Below, piece by piece: positions 1 to 8,158 of a DNA stretch of 64,000 bases. A program made the translations under genes and the position numbers. Where the stretch lies: contig NZ_KQ948024.1 of assembly GCF_001513965.1 (NCBI RefSeq), positions 205,508 to 269,507 on the forward strand. Reading direction: 5' to 3'. The notes beneath the pieces are model-generated. The model was not told the DNA's origin, ran no database searches, and saw only the letters and a list, made by a program, of their open reading frames with translations. The first letter of the stretch is position 1. Every line of letters starts with the position of its first letter. The DNA comes from Streptomyces cellostaticus. GTDB lineage: Bacteria; Actinomycetota; Actinomycetes; Streptomycetales; Streptomycetaceae.

Positions 1-99
1 GCCGACGACCTCGGCGAACGCGGCCAGAACGGCGTCGGCGTCCTTGCGGGTCACCTCGGCGCGGTCGGCCAGCGCGGCCACCAGCTCACTGCGGTTCAT
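1..99 (-). CDS. hup: HU-family nucleoid protein, N-terminal 33 residues only
   Basis: This is the beginning of a gene that runs off the left edge. The visible residues start MNRSELVAALADRAEVTRKD, the typical N-terminal helix of HU/IHF proteins, which bind and bend DNA as dimers and organise the nucleoid. The ATG at 97-99 (read on the minus strand) has a GGGAG ribosome-binding sequence 7 bases upstream. The DNA-binding arm lies outside the window, so the subtype (short HupA versus HupS with a lysine-rich tail) cannot be judged here. In S. coelicolor the gene next to malic enzyme is the short HU gene, from memory. Family call is confident; the exact paralog is inference. Confidence 0.85.
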   Translation of the reverse strand, partial: MNRSELVAALADRAEVTRKDADAVLAAFAEVVG

Positions 100-315
100 G
101 TTGTTACTCCCGTGTTCTTCTTGCCGTTGAGGCGTGAGGTGAGATCGATGCCGATGCGCTCGCGCCCAGGGACGCATCCTGCCCCTACCTGCGGCGGGAA
201 AGCCAATCCGGCACCCGTAGGAGTCGTGAGAACACCCTAGGGAGTCACACGAAAGGCGCCTGCCCGGCCGTCACCCTAGAGGGCGCCCGCCGCCAGGGGG
301 TTCCACGACGCGCCG

Positions 316-355
316 GTGCAGGGGGCTGTCGTGGCGATCCTCACAGCCCCTGCAC
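316..355 (-). terminator. Hairpin after malic enzyme gene
   Basis: Two arms of about 13 bases (316-329 and 343-355) pair with a single bulged G, giving a strong GC stem with a 13-base loop, 17 bases downstream of the malic enzyme stop. There is no clear U tract, which is common for Streptomyces terminators. The rest of 100-371 is the HU leader and promoter region; I recognise no other element in it. Confidence 0.6.
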
Positions 356-371
356 AGTACGACACGAGCCC

Positions 372-1787
372 CTAGGACGCCGCTCCGGCCGCCTTCGCGG
401 CCTCGCGGACCGCGCCGGCCACCGCGCCCGCGACCTTGTCGTTGAAGACGCTCGGGATGATGTAGTTCGGGTTCAGCTCGTCCTCGGTCACCACATCGGC
501 CAGGGCCTTCGCGGCGGCGAGCATCATCTCGGTGTTGACCGTACGGGACTGGGCGTCCAGCAGGCCGCGGAAGACACCCGGGAAGACCAGCACGTTGTTG
601 ATCTGGTTCGGGAAGTCGGAGCGGCCCGTGGCCACAACAGCGGCCGTCTGACGGGCGATTGCGGGGTCGACCTCGGGGTCCGGGTTCGCGAGCGCGAACA
701 CGATCGCGCTGTCCGCCATGGCGGCCACGTCGTCGCCGTCGAGGACGTTCGGGGCGGAGACGCCGATGAAGACGTCGGCGCCGCGCACGGCCTCCTTGAG
801 GGTGCCGGTCAGGCCGTCGATGTTGGTGTTGTCGGCGATCCAGCGCAGCGGGGAGTCGGCCGGGGCGTCCACCAGGTCCTCGCGGCCGGCGTGCACGACA
901 CCCTGGATGTCGGCGACGACGGCGTGCTTCACGCCCGCCGCGAGCAGCAGCTTGAGGATGGCCGTACCGGCCGCGCCGGCGCCGGACATGACGACACGGA
1001 TGTTCTCAATTGCCTTGCCGGTGACGCGAAGTGCGTTCGTCAGGGCGGCGAGGACGACGATCGCGGTGCCGTGCTGGTCGTCGTGGAAGACGGGGATGTC
1101 GAGGGCCTCACGCAGGCGGGCCTCGATCTCGAAGCAGCGCGGGGCCGAGATGTCTTCCAGGTTGATGCCGGCGAAGCCGGGGGCGATCGCCTTGACGATC
1201 TCGACGATGGCGTCGGTGTCCTGGGTGTCCAGGCACAGCGGCCAGGCGTCGATGCCGGCGAAGCGCTTGAACAGGGCCGCCTTGCCCTCCATGACGGGCA
1301 GCGCGGCCTTGGGGCCGATGTTGCCGAGGCCCAGCACGGCGGAGCCGTCCGTCACGACCGCAACGGAGTTGCGCTTGATGGTGAGGCGGCGGGCGTCCTC
1401 GGGGTTCTCGGCGATCGCCATGCAGACGCGGGCCACACCCGGCGTGTAGATCATCGAGAGGTCGTCACGGTTGCGGATCGGGTGCTTGGACTGCATCTCG
1501 ATCTTGCCGCCGAGGTGCATCAGGAACGTACGGTCCGAGACCTTGCCGAGCGTGACGCCCTCGATGCCGCGCAGCTTCTCGACGATCTCGTCGGCGTGCG
1601 TGGTCGAGGTGGCCGCGATGGTGACGTCGATGCGGAGCTTCTCGTGGCCGGAGGCGGTGACGTCGAGGCCCGTGACCGAGCCTCCGGAGGACTCCACAGC
1701 GGTGGTGATCTGCGAGACGGCGCTTCCGCTCGCGGGCACCTCCAGCCGGATGGTCATCGAGTAGGAGACGCTGGGCGCCGTTGCCAT
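372..1787 (-). CDS. NAD(P)-dependent malic enzyme with N-terminal ACT-like domain
   Basis: This cytoplasmic enzyme converts malate to pyruvate and CO2 and reduces NAD(P), linking the TCA cycle to pyruvate and to NADPH supply for lipid and secondary metabolite synthesis. The 471-residue protein has an ACT-like regulatory region at about residues 8-90. A catalytic-domain motif with Tyr114 (MIYTPGVARVC) follows, then the GLGNIGPKAALPVMEGK segment at 153-169 carrying the catalytic lysine region, a metal-binding EDISAPRCFEIE stretch, and a Rossmann nucleotide-binding motif (SGAGAAGTA). The ATG start has a GAGGAAG ribosome-binding sequence. It is a single-gene unit between two hairpins. Cofactor preference (NAD versus NADP) cannot be decided from the visible motifs. 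The ACT domain suggests allosteric control by a small metabolite, which is inference. Confidence 0.93.
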   Translation of the reverse strand: MATAPSVSYSMTIRLEVPASGSAVSQITTAVESSGGSVTGLDVTASGHEKLRIDVTIAATSTTHADEIVEKLRGIEGVTLGKVSDRTFLMHLGGKIEMQSKHPIRNRDDLSMIYTPGVARVCMAIAENPEDARRLTIKRNSVAVVTDGSAVLGLGNIGPKAALPVMEGKAALFKRFAGIDAWPLCLDTQDTDAIVEIVKAIAPGFAGINLEDISAPRCFEIEARLREALDIPVFHDDQHGTAIVVLAALTNALRVTGKAIENIRVVMSGAGAAGTAILKLLLAAGVKHAVVADIQGVVHAGREDLVDAPADSPLRWIADNTNIDGLTGTLKEAVRGADVFIGVSAPNVLDGDDVAAMADSAIVFALANPDPEVDPAIARQTAAVVATGRSDFPNQINNVLVFPGVFRGLLDAQSRTVNTEMMLAAAKALADVVTEDELNPNYIIPSVFNDKVAGAVAGAVREAAKAAGAAS

Positions 1788-1974
1788 GGCCGACTTCCTC
1801 TGCTTTCACCGTGTCGCGAGTTGTGCCGTCCGATCGTCGCACCTACCCCTGAGTACGCGGTAGTCGCCCTGGATTGCGGACGTTTTGTTCACGGCAGGCG
1901 CATGGTTTCGGAAAACGACTTCCACCATACGAGAAACGATCAGGTGAGGAAAGGGGCCGTTCGGGCAAAGAAAG

Positions 1975-2004
1975 AGGCCCACGTCACATCACTGACGTGG
2001 GCCT
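1975..2004 (-). terminator. Strong 12-bp stem terminator
   Basis: Perfect 12-base arms (1975-1986 and 1993-2004) enclose a six-base CATCAC loop. Read on the minus strand the stem is followed by CTTTCTTTGCCC, a T-rich tract, so it should end transcription arriving from helD or from a small RNA starting in the helD-malic enzyme gap. Confidence 0.8.
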
Positions 2005-2140
2005 CCAACACGTTCATGACACCGACCCGCCATGCTCGCCTCGCGGCAAGGGGTCCCTCTAAGGGACGAAGGTTGGGCCCGGGGGCTTGGATCGGGCCGG
2101 TGCCACACCAAGGCTAACAAACGGATCCCGTAGGGCCATT
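2005..2140 (-). ncRNA. Possible small RNA or structured 3' UTR of helD
   Basis: The 376-base gap between helD and the malic enzyme gene holds no ORF worth calling. On the minus strand it contains a compact hairpin with 6-bp arms at 2053-2058 and 2062-2067 and several GC-rich self-complementary stretches, and it ends in the strong terminator at 1975-2004. This is the architecture of an intergenic small RNA or a structured helD 3' UTR. No promoter is convincing enough to fix a 5' end, so boundaries are approximate and the call is tentative. Confidence 0.25.
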
Positions 2141-2163
2141 CCCGTCGGCGCGGTTCACAGATA

Positions 2164-4509
2164 TCAGTCCCGCAGCAGGTCCGGCACGCCCGCCGGGTCC
2201 GGCTCGTCCCGCCCGCCGGAGACCACCGTCAGCTGCTGGGTGGCCCGGGTCAGCGCCACGTACAGCACGCGCAGGCCGGCCGGGGACTCGTCCGCGATCT
2301 CCGCCGGGGACACGACGATCGTCGCGTCGTACTCCAGGCCCTTGGCCTCCAGGCTGCCGAGCGCCACCACCCGGTCGCCGAGCCCGGCCAGCCAGCGCCG
2401 GGCCTCCGCGCGCCGGTTCATCGCGACGACCACGCCGACCGTGCCGTCCACCAGCCCCAGGAGCTGCTCGGCCGCCGCACGCACGGTCTTGTCCAGCGAG
2501 TCCCCGGCGACCACGAAGCGCGGCTCGACCCCGGTGGACCGTACGGCGGACGGCGCCTTCGAGCCGGGCATGGCGAGGGCCAGGACCCTGGCGGCCAGCT
2601 CGGCGATCTCGGACGGGTTGCGGTAGTTCACGGTGAGCTGGAAACGGCGCCGGGGGCGGGTGCCGAGGGCCTCGTCGCGGGCCTCGGCCGCCTCGTCCGG
2701 GTCGGACCAGGAGGACTGGGCGGGGTCTCCGACGACCGTCCAGGTGGCGTGCCGGCCGCGTCGGCCGACCATGCGCCACTGCATCGGCGTGAGGTCCTGC
2801 GCCTCGTCCACGATGACGTGCGCGTACTCGGTGCGCTCCTGGGCGAGCCGCTCGGCCCGCTCGCGCTGGGTCTCCTCGCGCACCGGCATCAGCTCCTCCA
2901 GGCCGGTGAGCTGGTCCAGCGGATCGAGGTCGCGCTTCTTCTTCGGCCGGGCCGGGGCGCCGAGGATCGCCTGGAGTTCGTCGAGCATGGCGGTGTCGTG
3001 CACGGAGTACCCGTCCCGCTTCAGCGAGCGGGCGACCTTGCGGACCTCGCCGGGGTTGAGGATCCGGCGGGCCCAGCGGCCCAGCCGCCGCTCGTCCGCC
3101 ATGGCGGCCAGGACCCCCTTCGGGGTCAGCTCGGGCCACCAGGCGTCGAGGAAGGCGAGGAAGGCGTCCTCGGTCGTGATGTCGTCGTCGAAGGAGGAGC
3201 GCAGCTCGGCGGCCAGCTCCGGGTCGGTGTGCCGGCCGGCCGCGCCGGACTTCGCCCACAGGGCGTCCAGGAGCAGCCTGCGGGCACGCGGGCGGAGCAG
3301 GTTGACCGGGGCGGTGCCGCCCAGGGCGGTACGGCGGATACGTTCCAGCTCGGCGGCCTCCAGTTCGAGGCGGCGGCCGAAGGCGACGACGCGGAGGCGG
3401 GTCGGGGGACCGTCGAAAACCTGCGGCTCGCTGTCCTCGTCCAGGGCGAGCTGCCCCACCGGAGCAGCCGGCCCCAGCTCCAGCGCGCCCCGGGCGGCCT
3501 TCCGCAGCACCTTCAGCATCCGGTACGAGCCCTTGGCGCGGGCCACGGACGGGGAGTCGTAGAGCGCGGCCTCCACACCGTCGACGAGCGAGCCGATCGC
3601 GCGGATGGCGACCTGGCCCTCCTCGCCGAGCGAGGGCAGCACGCCCTCGGTGTAGGCCACCAGCAGCGGGGTCGGCGAGACGATCAGGATGCCGCCCGCG
3701 TAGCGTCTGCGGTCCTGGTAGAGCAGGTAGGCGGCGCGGTGCAGGGCGACCGCCGTCTTGCCGGTGCCGGGGCCGCCCTCGACGTACGTCACGGAAGCGG
3801 CGGGGGCACGGATGACCAGGTCCTGCTCGGCCTGGATGGAGGAGACGATGTCCCGCATGGTGTGGCTGCGGGCCTGGCCGAGCGCGGCCATCAGGGCGCC
3901 GTCGCCGATGACGGCCAGCTCGTGGCCGTCGAGGGACGCCCGCAGCTCCGGGCGCATCAGGTCGTCCTCGACCCCGAGGACCCGGCGGCCCTTGGAGCGG
4001 ATGACCCGGCGCCGCACGACCCGGCCCGGATCCACCGGGGTCGAGCGGTAGAAGGGAGCGGCGGCGGGCGCCCGCCAGTCGATGACCAGCGGGGTGTAGT
4101 CCGCGTCGAGCACTCCGATCCGGCCGATGTGCAGCGTCTCGGCGATGTCGGCGGTGTTGTCGGGCCGCACCGCGCCTTCGGCGGGCTCGACCGCCGTGTA
4201 CGCCCCGTCGGGGCCCTTCTTCCCGTCCTTGCCGGGGAGCAGGTCGATCCGTCCGAAGAGGAAGTCCTCGAACTCGTTGTTGAGCCGGTTGAGGTGGATA
4301 CCGGCCCGGAAGACCTGGGCGTCCCGCTCGGCGAGCGCGCCGGGCGTGCCGACCTGGCCGCGCTTGGCCGCGTCGTGCATGAGGAACTCCGCCTCGTGGA
4401 TCTTCTCCTCGAGGCGGCGGTACACCCGGTCGAGGTGTTCCTGTTCGACGCTGATCTCCCGGTCGCGAACCGAGTCGACCGCGGTTTCCTGCTGAGCCTG
4501 AGCGGCCAC
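2164..4509 (-). CDS. helD: HelD-like RNA polymerase-associated helicase (UvrD/Rep superfamily)
   Basis: HelD proteins bind RNA polymerase, use ATP to release stalled or DNA-bound enzyme, and in some actinomycetes protect it from rifamycins. This 781-residue protein has an N-terminal coiled-coil-like region (about 20-90) that corresponds to the HelD arm inserting into the polymerase. It has a Walker A motif GGPGTGKT at 245-252 and a Walker B VDEAQDLTP at about 567-575. The C-terminal 1A/2A helicase domain includes NYRNPSEIAELA and the final LYVALTRATQQL motif. The start is GTG at 4507-4509. Its ribosome-binding sequence GAAGGGGG lies inside one arm of the inverted repeat at 4511-4562, so translation may be controlled by that structure. 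It sits downstream of, and co-directional with, rsuA-sigU but is separated from them by the repeat. A plain UvrD helicase is unlikely because the protein has a HelD-type N-terminus and is too long. Confidence 0.9.
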   Translation of the reverse strand: MAAQAQQETAVDSVRDREISVEQEHLDRVYRRLEEKIHEAEFLMHDAAKRGQVGTPGALAERDAQVFRAGIHLNRLNNEFEDFLFGRIDLLPGKDGKKGPDGAYTAVEPAEGAVRPDNTADIAETLHIGRIGVLDADYTPLVIDWRAPAAAPFYRSTPVDPGRVVRRRVIRSKGRRVLGVEDDLMRPELRASLDGHELAVIGDGALMAALGQARSHTMRDIVSSIQAEQDLVIRAPAASVTYVEGGPGTGKTAVALHRAAYLLYQDRRRYAGGILIVSPTPLLVAYTEGVLPSLGEEGQVAIRAIGSLVDGVEAALYDSPSVARAKGSYRMLKVLRKAARGALELGPAAPVGQLALDEDSEPQVFDGPPTRLRVVAFGRRLELEAAELERIRRTALGGTAPVNLLRPRARRLLLDALWAKSGAAGRHTDPELAAELRSSFDDDITTEDAFLAFLDAWWPELTPKGVLAAMADERRLGRWARRILNPGEVRKVARSLKRDGYSVHDTAMLDELQAILGAPARPKKKRDLDPLDQLTGLEELMPVREETQRERAERLAQERTEYAHVIVDEAQDLTPMQWRMVGRRGRHATWTVVGDPAQSSWSDPDEAAEARDEALGTRPRRRFQLTVNYRNPSEIAELAARVLALAMPGSKAPSAVRSTGVEPRFVVAGDSLDKTVRAAAEQLLGLVDGTVGVVVAMNRRAEARRWLAGLGDRVVALGSLEAKGLEYDATIVVSPAEIADESPAGLRVLYVALTRATQQLTVVSGGRDEPDPAGVPDLLRD

Positions 4510-4510
4510 C

Positions 4511-4562
4511 GGGCCCCCTTCTGACGTGCTGGGCAGCCGTCAACCGTACGCGAAGGGGGCCC
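4511..4562 (-). promoter_or_regulatory. Inverted repeat overlapping the helD ribosome-binding site
   Basis: The 11-base arms at 4552-4562 and 4511-4521 are perfectly complementary and separated by 30 bases. The downstream arm contains the GAAGGGGG ribosome-binding sequence of helD. Formed in RNA, the hairpin would both end rsuA transcripts and hide the helD start. Which role applies is inference. Confidence 0.5.
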
Positions 4563-4569
4563 GCCGAGG

Positions 4570-5397
4570 CTACGCGTCCACTTCGACGAGCTTCTTGCCG
4601 TCGAAGGTCATCACCTCGAAGTGATCGATCTCGTTCGGCTTCAGGGCCGTGCCGCCGCCGATGTACAGCGGCTTCTTGGACTCCGGGGTCTTGGCATCCG
4701 GGATGCCGTAGCCCCACTTCGGGACGGACCAGGAGCCCAGCGTCTGACGCTCGCCGTTCTTGCCGACGGCGATCAGGGAGCACTTGAGCGGCCCCTTGAC
4801 GCCCTTGAGCTGGAGGACCGCCGAGGTGCCCCAGTCCTTCTCGCCCATGGCGACGGTCGCGCTGGCGCCCGTCGCGCTGTCCGTGCCCGAGACCTTGTCG
4901 GGCAGCTGGTCGAAGGTGGTCTGGGCGGTGGCCGCCAGCGGCGTGGCCGTCTGACCCGAGTCCGAGCCGCCGTTCACCGCCATGACGGCCACCGGACCGC
5001 CGATGATCAGTGCAGCCGCCGCGGCGACCAGGTAGAAGCCCTTGCGCCGCTTCTGCGCACGGCGCTCGGAGACCTCGTCGACCAGCCTCTCCGCCAGGCG
5101 CGGACTCGGCTTGGCGGACAGCGACTCGCCGATCGCGGGCGTGCTGCCGGAGCCCGGCAGATCCGCGAGGGCGGCCAGCATCGGCTCCATCCCGGCCAGC
5201 TCGTCCAGCTGCTGGGCACACCATTCACAGCCGGCCAGGTGAGCCTCGAAAGCGGTCGCCTCGGCGTCGTCCAGGATCCCGAGGGCGTAGGCGCCGACGG
5301 TCTCGTGCTCGTTCGGGGCCTGTGATCCCTGCATGGACCGAGACATACCCGAACCACCCGTGCCGAACCCTTGCATACCCCCGTACCCGCTCATCAC
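4570..5397 (-). CDS. rsuA: Membrane anti-sigma factor of the zinc-binding (ZAS/RskA) type
   Basis: This protein is expected to hold the adjacent ECF sigma factor at the membrane and release it after an envelope or secretion signal. Of its 275 residues, about 30-70 form a zinc anti-sigma domain with the H-x3-C-x2-C motif (HLAGCEWC). A disordered linker and a basic stretch (RRAQKRRKG) come next, then one transmembrane helix at about 118-140. The extracytoplasmic domain fits the RskA family. The GTG start at 5395-5397 overlaps the sigU stop (GTGA), so the two are translationally coupled; an ATG immediately follows and could be used instead. The order sigma then anti-sigma next to helD and malic enzyme matches S. 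coelicolor sigU-rsuA as I recall it. The activating signal cannot be read from sequence. Confidence 0.85.
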   Translation of the reverse strand: MMSGYGGMQGFGTGGSGMSRSMQGSQAPNEHETVGAYALGILDDAEATAFEAHLAGCEWCAQQLDELAGMEPMLAALADLPGSGSTPAIGESLSAKPSPRLAERLVDEVSERRAQKRRKGFYLVAAAAALIIGGPVAVMAVNGGSDSGQTATPLAATAQTTFDQLPDKVSGTDSATGASATVAMGEKDWGTSAVLQLKGVKGPLKCSLIAVGKNGERQTLGSWSVPKWGYGIPDAKTPESKKPLYIGGGTALKPNEIDHFEVMTFDGKKLVEVDA

Positions 5398-5954
5398 GCC
5401 GTCACCCCCCGCTCCTCCAGTGCCAGCTTCATCGACCGCAGGGCGTAGAAGACCCGGGAGCGGACAGTGCCGCTGGGGATACCCAGGGTTTCGGCCGCCT
5501 CGTTGACGGTACGCCCCTTGAAGTACGTCTCGACGAGCACCTCCCGGTGGGCCGGGGTCAGGTCGTCGAGCGCGTCAGACAGCGTCATCAGCCACAGCGC
5601 CTTGTCGATCTCGTCCTCCGCGGGGATGACCTCCAGCGGCGACGGATCGACCTCCTGCGGCCGGGCCTGCCGGCTGCGGTGGCCGTCGATGACGATGCGG
5701 CGCGCGACCGTCACCAGCCAGGGGCGTACCGATCCGGTCGCCCGATTGAGCTGACCGGCATTCTTCCAGGCACGGATGAGCGTTTCCTGTACAACGTCCT
5801 CGGCGCGCTGCCGGTCTCCGGCGACCAGCCTGAGGACATACGCAAGGAGGGGTCCGGCGTGCTCGCGGTACAGGGCACGCATCAGCTCCTCATCTGGTTC
5901 CGAGGGCTGTGAGGACATGCGATGTCGGGCCCTCGATCCACGTTCATTGGCCAC
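5394..5954 (-). CDS. sigU: ECF RNA polymerase sigma factor
   Basis: The protein directs RNA polymerase to a small stress regulon. It has sigma region 2 (LYREHAGPLLAYVLRLVAGD through VVQETLIRAWKN and VRPWLVTVARRIVIDGHR) and region 4 (DALDDLTPAHREVLVETYFKGRTVNEAAETLGIPSGTVRSRVFYALR), and lacks regions 1 and 3, as ECF factors do. I place the start at the GTG at 5952-5954 because an AAGGA sequence lies 7 bases upstream, giving 186 residues. An ATG at 5916-5918 would give 174, and the reading frame stays open further upstream without coding character. It is coupled to the anti-sigma gene by a GTGA overlap. A GGGAAT-N18-CGTC promoter at 6081-6108 suggests autoregulation. Gene symbol rests on synteny with S. 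coelicolor. Confidence 0.88.
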   Translation of the reverse strand: MANERGSRARHRMSSQPSEPDEELMRALYREHAGPLLAYVLRLVAGDRQRAEDVVQETLIRAWKNAGQLNRATGSVRPWLVTVARRIVIDGHRSRQARPQEVDPSPLEVIPAEDEIDKALWLMTLSDALDDLTPAHREVLVETYFKGRTVNEAAETLGIPSGTVRSRVFYALRSMKLALEERGVTA

Positions 5955-6080
5955 GGCCGCATCCTTGCGCACGCCCACCTCCGGTGTCCGGGGGTTCCCC
6001 CAGTCGGTCGCTCGCCCACCCGTACGGATGGGGGCGGCAAGGTGTTCAACGTGACCTGAGGGTTTTCTTGAGGGTGACGT

Positions 6081-6108
6081 GACGAGCAGGACATGCGTAC
6101 ACATTCCC
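6081..6108 (-). promoter_or_regulatory. Candidate ECF-type promoter upstream of sigU
   Basis: On the minus strand GGGAAT (6103-6108) is followed after exactly 18 bases by CGTC (6081-6084), the layout of ECF sigma promoters. It would start transcription about 120 bases before the sigU GTG. I see nothing else in the 294-base gap at 5955-6248. Confidence 0.5.
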
Positions 6109-6248
6109 ACCGTGTGATCTTTACATTTCCGACACATCGCCGGGGGGCGGCCGAGCTGCCCGTGCGGGACCGCCGACAAACGGGGTGTTGCGGAAATCAC
6201 TTCAACTGTCTCACGGGCGCAATGCGGCAGAAAGCCCGTACCGGACAA

Positions 6249-6842
6249 TCAGGCCCGGGCGAGGGCGGCCCGCCGCCGGTGCCGGGCGACCCGCTCACGG
6301 TTGCCGCAGATCTCGCTGGAGCACCAGCGCCGCCGGCGCCCCCGCGAGGTGTCCAGGTACACGAGGGGGCAGTTGTCCCCTTCGCACTCCCTGACGGCCG
6401 CCCGCGCCACGGGATCGGTGAGCAGTTCCACGGCGTCCCGCGCGACGACGGCGACCAGCCCCGCGCACCCGGGCGCCTGCGCCAACTCCCGCACCAGCGT
6501 GCCGTCCTCGCGGCGCACCGCGCGCGGGGCCGGCGGCGCGGCACGAGCGGCCTCGTTGAGCCGGCCGAGCGCATGATCGTACGACCGCACGTCCGCCGGG
6601 CCGGTACCGCGCACCAACTGTCCGACGTCCCCGCGCAGTTCCCGGAACCCCGCCAGCCAAGAGGCGTCGGCGTGGCCGAGCGGGGTGCCGGGTGGCACGA
6701 GCCCTGACCTGGTGATCCACGCACGCAACGGCCCGACGGCGTCCAGCCGTTCGACCGGGTGGGTGGTCGCGAGGAGATCCAGACAGATCCGTCCCGCGTC
6801 GAAGCGCAGCTCGTACGGGGCCGTGGCCGTACCCAGTGCCAT
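6249..6842 (-). CDS. ABATE/CGNR zinc-finger putative regulator
   Basis: This 197-residue protein has an N-terminal ABATE-like domain beginning YELRFDAGRICLDLLAT. Its C-terminus is a CGNR zinc finger (about residues 150-190) with the cysteine pattern C-x4-C...C-x4-C-G-N-R (CEGDNCPLVYLD followed by RWCSSEICGNRERVARHRRR). Proteins of this family are small cytoplasmic DNA-binding candidates found in many copies in actinomycetes; the promoters they control are mostly unknown. I chose the ATG at 6840-6842, which has a GGTGA sequence 7 bases upstream and begins directly at the conserved domain. A longer in-frame extension back to 7295 has no recognisable domain and crosses the promoter of the divergent gene, so I left it out. 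Domain call is firm; a regulatory role is family inference. Confidence 0.85.
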   Translation of the reverse strand: MALGTATAPYELRFDAGRICLDLLATTHPVERLDAVGPLRAWITRSGLVPPGTPLGHADASWLAGFRELRGDVGQLVRGTGPADVRSYDHALGRLNEAARAAPPAPRAVRREDGTLVRELAQAPGCAGLVAVVARDAVELLTDPVARAAVRECEGDNCPLVYLDTSRGRRRRWCSSEICGNRERVARHRRRAALARA

Positions 6843-7164
6843 GTGCCTGTCACCGCCTAGGGGCAGGGGAACGTTCCGTCGCTCCTCCTCACAGTGCCCC
6901 GCCCGGCGGTCGGCCGGAACCCCTCGTACCGCCTGGAGCACGTTGTTTGTGGGCCACTTTGTGCCACCCGGCCCACGAGGTCCCCGTCCGGCCCGTCCCC
7001 GGCGGGGTTGCCGGTGCCCGGGGTGCGGGTCGTCCCCGTTCGGTCCAGATACCCCGTCAGGCCTCGCCGCCCCCGCTGACGGCCGTGACTCTTTGTCCTG
7101 CGAGAGCACCGGGAGCCGCCCCAGGGGGAACCACGGGGGACGGCGGTTCAGGAGGGAAACGTTC
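6843..7164. other. Divergent intergenic region, 322 bases
   Basis: This gap separates the CGNR gene from the divergent secreted-protein gene. It must hold both promoters. I recognise only the AGGAGGG ribosome-binding site ending near 7156; there is no convincing operator, hairpin or small ORF. Confidence 0.5.
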
Positions 7165-7704
7165 ATGAGCATGCGCACCAGGGCCGTCGCGATGGCGACG
7201 GCCGCACTGCTGGGCGCCGGAGCCACCGGCATCGCCCTGGCACCCGCCGCGAATGCCGCCTCGTACCACGGCATCGACGGCGGCGGCGCCGTCACCGACG
7301 ACTGGCAGGACGAGGAGAACCTCGGCGTCGACGACTACGCCCAGAGCAACGCCACGGCCCTGTGGGAGACCGTCCTGTACGCGGACGGCGCCCAGTGGCA
7401 GGACGACGACGGCGACTGGCACACCTTCACGAAGAGCCAGATCGACGGCTCGTTCGGCCCGGAGACGGAATCGGCCACCCAGTGGTGGCAGGAGCACTAC
7501 CACCTCTCGGACAACGACGGCGTCGTCACCGACCAGAGCTGGACGTTCGCCCAGAGGTGGCTCCTCGGCCCGTCCTCGGGCGGTGTCGTCACGTACCAGG
7601 GCGACGTACGGAACGTCACCTTCAAGCGGATCAGCGGCAAGTACCGGGTACGGATCAAGGGCACCGGCCCCTGGAAGCTCGCGTACTACGACAAGCTCGG
7701 CTGA
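7165..7704 (+). CDS. Small secreted protein with peptidoglycan-binding-like repeat
   Basis: This 179-residue protein starts with a Sec signal peptide (basic MSMRTR, hydrophobic stretch 8-26, cleavage likely after ANA at about 29-31). The mature part is acidic and rich in Trp and Asp. Residues about 95-130 read GSFGPETESATQWWQEHYHL followed by DGVVTDQSW, which resembles the helical peptidoglycan-binding (PGB_1) fold, where G-GP-T and DG-V-xx-TW are conserved. The start is fixed by an AGGAGGG ribosome-binding sequence 8 bases before the ATG at 7165. A role at the cell wall is inference. The gene stands alone and its 3' end overlaps by 50 bases the end of the opposing HTH gene. Confidence 0.75.
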   Translation: MSMRTRAVAMATAALLGAGATGIALAPAANAASYHGIDGGGAVTDDWQDEENLGVDDYAQSNATALWETVLYADGAQWQDDDGDWHTFTKSQIDGSFGPETESATQWWQEHYHLSDNDGVVTDQSWTFAQRWLLGPSSGGVVTYQGDVRNVTFKRISGKYRVRIKGTGPWKLAYYDKLG

Positions 7705-8158
7705 GGGCGCCTACGGCCCGGGGGCGGGCGGTCGTACGATCACCCGCGCCCCGGGGCAGCGCCCACAGCAGCCCCGCCACCAGCACGACGATGACGGCGA
7801 ACGCAACGAGCGCGGCCGCCCGCCACCGCCGGTGCCCGAGCCCAGGCGCTTCCGGCTCCGGTTGCGGCTCCGCCCCGGCCTCCGACACCCCCCGCGGCCA
7901 CGCCTGTTCGGCCAGCTCCCACAGCGCCAGCAGCCGCGCCTGGTCCGCCCCCGCCAGCCGGCCGAGCACCTGTATCGCTCCCCTCGGCGGCGGTTTGGCC
8001 CCGCTCAGATAGCGCTGCCAGGACGACTTGCTGTAGGCGGTCCGCCGGGCCAGTTCGGCAAGGCTGAGTCCGGTACGGCCCTTCAGGACGCGCAACTGCT
8101 CGACCAGGTGCCGTGCCTCTCTCGGCAGCGAATCCGGCAGGGGCTGCCAGCGTGTCAT
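7655..8158 (-). CDS. XRE-type helix-turn-helix protein with one membrane segment
   Basis: The predicted 167-residue protein begins MTRWQPLPDSLPREARHLVE. It has an HTH segment at about residues 20-75 (LRVLKGRTGLSLAELARRTAYSKSSWQRYLSGAKPPPR), then an acidic proline-rich linker. A strong transmembrane helix at about 120-142 (AAALVAFAVIVVLVAGLLWAL) is followed by a short basic tail. Such membrane-tethered XRE-like proteins are common in Streptomyces; their targets are mostly unknown. The start is the ATG at 8156-8158. The last 16 codons overlap the 3' end of the opposing secreted-protein gene, which is unusual but possible; a frameshift near the end would remove the overlap, so the C-terminus is less certain than the rest. 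Confidence 0.7.
   Translation of the reverse strand: MTRWQPLPDSLPREARHLVEQLRVLKGRTGLSLAELARRTAYSKSSWQRYLSGAKPPPRGAIQVLGRLAGADQARLLALWELAEQAWPRGVSEAGAEPQPEPEAPGLGHRRWRAAALVAFAVIVVLVAGLLWALPRGAGDRTTARPRAVGALSRACRSTRASRGRCP

Noticed and set aside
2114..5224. 1,036-codon minus-strand frame across helD and rsuA
   Set aside because: It is an alternative frame of two well-supported genes, mostly Arg/Gly/Ala/Pro without conserved motifs.
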